From positions 204,725 through 268,724 of the forward strand of contig NZ_VJZK01000001.1 in the NCBI RefSeq assembly GCF_007109225.1: DNA of 64,000 nt, read 5' to 3'. The stretch comes from Flavobacterium sp. GT3R68. Its GTDB lineage: Bacteria; Bacteroidota; Bacteroidia; Flavobacteriales; Flavobacteriaceae. Shown piece by piece: positions 62,801 to 64,000 of this stretch (positions are counted from its first letter, which is position 1; each line of letters opens with the position of its first letter). Below the pieces are notes generated by a model. It ran no database searches. It had not been told where the DNA came from and was given only the letters and a program-made list of their open reading frames with translations. The position numbers and the translations under genes were made by a program.

Positions 62801-62957
62801 CGTGCACCGCTTTATTGGTGAACGTAATGGCGAGAATGTGACGGTACGCATCATTTTTATGGGCAACAAGAATGATTTTGAGGTATTCTTTGACAAGGGC
62901 ATACGTTTTTCCGGAGCCGGCCGATGCGTCGTATATGGAGAAGGAAGGTCTTTGCAT
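59805..62957 (-). CDS. AddA-like UvrD/RecB helicase-nuclease
   Basis: Superfamily 1 motor of 1050 residues for double-strand-break processing. Walker A is SAGSGKT (about 11-17), motif II FIDEFQDTSEMQW, motif III GDPKQSIYRWRGG, motif IV/V region DIVILTRKRDQG and RIMTIHKSKGLEFP, and motif VI LYVALTRSEEQLY. The C-terminal RecB-type nuclease shows IKPDRIVLAKNNEVLLLDYK and TG, then a QLENYQHAIEL helix. With the AddB-like protein at 54205 it should form an AddAB complex with two nuclease sites. The genes are separated by ompA-type and kbl genes. Confidence 0.9.
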   Translation of the reverse strand: MQRPSFSIYDASAGSGKTYALVKEYLKIILVAHKNDAYRHILAITFTNKAVHEMKSRIVGSLSEFAKDEPSSKASDLMNHLSGDTGLSLPQIKAKSQNIIKHIIHNYAAFDISTIDKFTHKVIRAFAHDLNLPMTFEVTLDTENLLIEAVDAIIAQAGEDETLTKLLIDFTMEKTDDDKSWDISREILETGRLVLNENNRNEIVHFREKSIGEFVDIKVNLAEACKVLEKESIVFGNEAMSLLEKNGIDLKSFSRGTFPNHIVSIQTGKFNPKNKTFHEFDHVAINKTAGDRSIIEDIIPELLEILGSVYKNYEKSDFYKAFLKNITPLSLLNTVSNELNKIQKEQNVLSISEFNAIIHREIQNQPAPFIYERLGERYRHFFIDEFQDTSEMQWQNLIPLIDNALSGQDDFGVKGSLMIVGDPKQSIYRWRGGKAEQFIELSKDQNPFNNPDKKLETLDKNYRSYSRIIEFNNDFFQMLSNEFAHVDYKDLYENHSTQNTNEKTGGYVNISFIPPVLDVEDQDETLGKTELYLLTTLHTIQKVKQQGFQYKDIVILTRKRDQGIAIANYLTEQGVPLLSSETLMIQNATEVRLIIHLLRYLKNHADLEAKAHFLHYVAQNVQHKIPVHDFIAEGMAAKDETIFEDWLMSFDISLSFQNIRKKSLYEAVETIISKFINPKSNNAYVQYFLDIVLERDVRNQAGISDFLNYWDKNGEKFSIPSPEGKNAVRIMTIHKSKGLEFPVVIMPFAEEDYARKPKDRLWLTTEDEVFGLPKVLIDNSSAVEGFGEDAVLVYNQKKQEDLLDNINVLYVALTRSEEQLYIISNMNFTSKGEVKTNNMSTFFIDYLAGKGLFDQNILQYEFGNPVKLSSDNHEDSALKMIPLVSEILNPKNIKIAQKEALMWGTHQQEAIEYGNVIHEILSFVKIKKDVDLAIIKSIESGLITFNQKDTVYRTVNEIVNHLELENYFAEGNEVLNEQTIIQKEGKTIKPDRIVLAKNNEVLLLDYKTGIHQSKYQFQLENYQHAIELMGFKVTKKALIYIGEQINVVNL
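59808..59815 (-). promoter_or_regulatory. -7 element TAAATTTG for kbl
   Basis: Exact TAnnTTTG on the minus strand inside the last codons of the AddA-like gene, about 54 bp before kbl. No clear TTG upstream. Confidence 0.35.
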
Positions 62958-63000
62958 TTTGTTGTCTTGTATTAAATCCTAAATCTTATTTCGGAGGGTT

Positions 63001-63078
63001 TAGCCCTGATGTAAGCGGCATCCTTATGGGCCGGGGTTCGGTACAAAAGATACAGCGGACAGCAGGAAACAGCTCCTG
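63001..63078 (+). repeat. Dispersed hairpin element, copy 4
   Basis: TAGCCCTGATGTAAGCGGCA, then TCC, a CCG/CGG hairpin, then GATACAGCGGACAGCAGGAA and CAGCTCC. It lies between the divergent AddA-like and superoxide dismutase genes. Confidence 0.8.
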
Positions 63079-63171
63079 AAAACGACCCTCACAATTCACT
63101 AAAAATAAGATATTTCAGATTATTTAGGTAAATTATAACAAGGTAGTATTTCAATTCCAAAGTTAAATGTT

Positions 63172-63179
63172 TAAATTTG
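63172..63179 (+). promoter_or_regulatory. -7 element TAAATTTG for sodA
   Basis: Exact TAnnTTTG, 36 bp before the ATG at 63216, supporting that start over an in-frame TTG at 63177. Confidence 0.45.
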
Positions 63180-63215
63180 AATAAAATATTTATAAATCAT
63201 TTAAACACCTATACT

Positions 63216-63824
63216 ATGGCTTTCGAATTACCGACATTACCGTATGCGTATGACGCATTAGAACCACATATTGATGCGCGCACGATGGAAATTCACCATT
63301 CAAAACATCATAATGCTTATACCACCAATTTGAACGCTGCGCTTACAGGAGCGGATACGGATGGCAAAACTATTGAAAATATCCTGATTAACCTCGACAT
63401 GAAAAATGCGGCGGTCCGTAACAATGGTGGTGGTTATTACAATCATAATCTTTTCTGGACGGTAATGTCACCCGACGGCGGGGGACTACCAACCGGAGAT
63501 TTGATGGAAGCCATCGAAAGGGATTTCGGGACATTTGAAGAATTCAAAGCTAAATTTTCCAAAGCAGGTGCTACTCAATTTGGTTCCGGATGGGCTTGGC
63601 TCTGTGTTCAAAAAGGGGGTAAACTGGACGTTTGCGGAACTCCGAACCAGGACAATCCGTTGATGCCGGGCACAGGTTGTGGCGGAACTCCAATTTTAGG
63701 AATGGATGTTTGGGAACACGCTTATTATTTGAATTACCAAAACAGAAGACCGGATTATATTGAAGCTTTCTTCAATGTGATCAATTGGACGGAAGTGGCG
63801 AGAAGATATGCATCGGAGAAATAA
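63216..63824 (+). CDS. sodA: Superoxide dismutase, Mn/Fe family (Mn-type residues)
   Basis: Converts superoxide to peroxide and oxygen. From the ATG at 63216 the protein has 202 residues with no signal peptide. Metal ligands are His27 (MEIHHSKHH), the histidine of NHNLFW, and Asp and His in [11 protein letters not shown]. Metal-choice markers lean to manganese: GGG before the second ligand ([13 protein letters not shown]) and Gln in NQDNPLM, as in MnSODs; a cambialistic enzyme is possible. A start at 63177 is open but adds 13 residues not found in the family and overlaps the promoter. Confidence 0.95.
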   Translation: MAFELPTLPYAYDALEPHIDARTMEIHHSKHHNAYTTNLNAALTGADTDGKTIENILINLDMKNAAVRNNGGGYYNHNLFWTVMSPDGGGLPTGDLMEAIERDFGTFEEFKAKFSKAGATQFGSGWAWLCVQKGGKLDVCGTPNQDNPLMPGTGCGGTPILGMDVWEHAYYLNYQNRRPDYIEAFFNVINWTEVARRYASEK

Positions 63825-63842
63825 GATTTTTATTGTTTAAAT

Positions 63843-63879
63843 AAAAAAGCGCCGGGAAAATTCCCGGCGCTTTTTTTTA
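63843..63879 (+). terminator. Rho-independent terminator of sodA
   Basis: AAAAAAGCGCCGGGAA and TTCCCGGCGCTTTTTT form a near-perfect long stem followed by T-run. Confidence 0.85.
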
Positions 63880-63906
63880 TGTTTGGTTTTCTTGACTTTG
63901 TCCCAA

Positions 63907-63937
63907 TAAAAAAGGTGGAATCGCTTCCACCCTTTTT
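63907..63937. terminator. Second hairpin near window edge
   Basis: AAAAAGGTGGAA and TTCCACCCTTTTT pair around TCGC. It probably terminates a minus-strand gene beyond the window, or acts in both directions. Confidence 0.5.
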
Positions 63938-64000
63938 GCCCCAAATCTACCATAAACTTTACCTACTAATGCTATGGTGAAACAAATCTATACTGAAAGA

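Overview
The window looks like a chromosome segment of a Flavobacteriaceae member, most likely Flavobacterium. Four things point there: type IX secretion signals of both kinds (a type A tail on the metalloprotease at 3.0-6.7 kb and a gliding-motility-type C-terminus on the adhesin at 29.9-34.0 kb), the Bacteroidetes promoter grammar TTG-N17-23-TAnnTTTG upstream of many genes, the rpmF-fabH-accB-accC cluster, and a single cytochrome b subunit in the sdhCAB operon. I cannot name the species. Most of the window is core genome; the accessory parts are about 15.9-19.9 kb, the ars operon at 35.2-37.2 kb and scattered intergenic repeats.

Layout. 0-2.8 kb: a minus-strand run of FAD oxidoreductase, peptidoglycan transglycosylase and SDR. 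3.0-9.9 kb: three plus-strand exported peptidases (a secreted reprolysin-like protease, an S9 peptidase and a bleomycin-hydrolase-like C1 peptidase). 10.2-15.2 kb: minus-strand pdxA-DUF177-rpmF-fabH-accB-accC, linking ribosome assembly with fatty-acid initiation. 15.3 kb: riboflavin synthase. 15.9-19.9 kb: an AT-rich islet with a PID-CTERM-like peptide gene, a broken GNAT gene, a secreted DUF4468-like protein, a PD-(D/E)XK-like nuclease and a zinc-ribbon/HEPN protein, ending at a tRNA(CAT). 20.2-22.4 kb: mce, rbfA and a LolC/E-type permease. 22.4-26.3 kb: a three-gene phosphorelay. 26.5-29.7 kb: divergent dusB and lepA. 29.9-35.1 kb: giant adhesin and thiL. 35.2-37.2 kb: arsR-DUF6428-aquaporin-arsC. 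37.2-42.1 kb: glyS, comF, an Ig-like lipoprotein and a nitrilase. 42.1-45.5 kb: a GH92 mannosidase and a small unknown protein. 45.6-49.1 kb: sdhCAB. 49.3-54.2 kb: lipoproteins, aminopeptidase P, an AIM24-family protein and an alpha/beta hydrolase. 54.2-63.0 kb: AddB-like and AddA-like recombination proteins separated by an OmpA-family protein and kbl. 63.2-63.8 kb: superoxide dismutase.

The most notable signals are: (i) a dispersed intergenic element in four copies with a conserved core, a variable hairpin and one compensatory base-pair change, plus a related larger element in the lepA leader; (ii) the nuclease/HEPN islet next to the tRNA; (iii) an arsenic operon with no visible efflux pump but an aquaporin, where a 20-bp palindrome covers the arsR start codon; (iv) rbfA and glyS sharing an identical promoter-to-start string that predicts leaderless mRNAs. 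All functions are inferred from sequence reading only; no database search was run.
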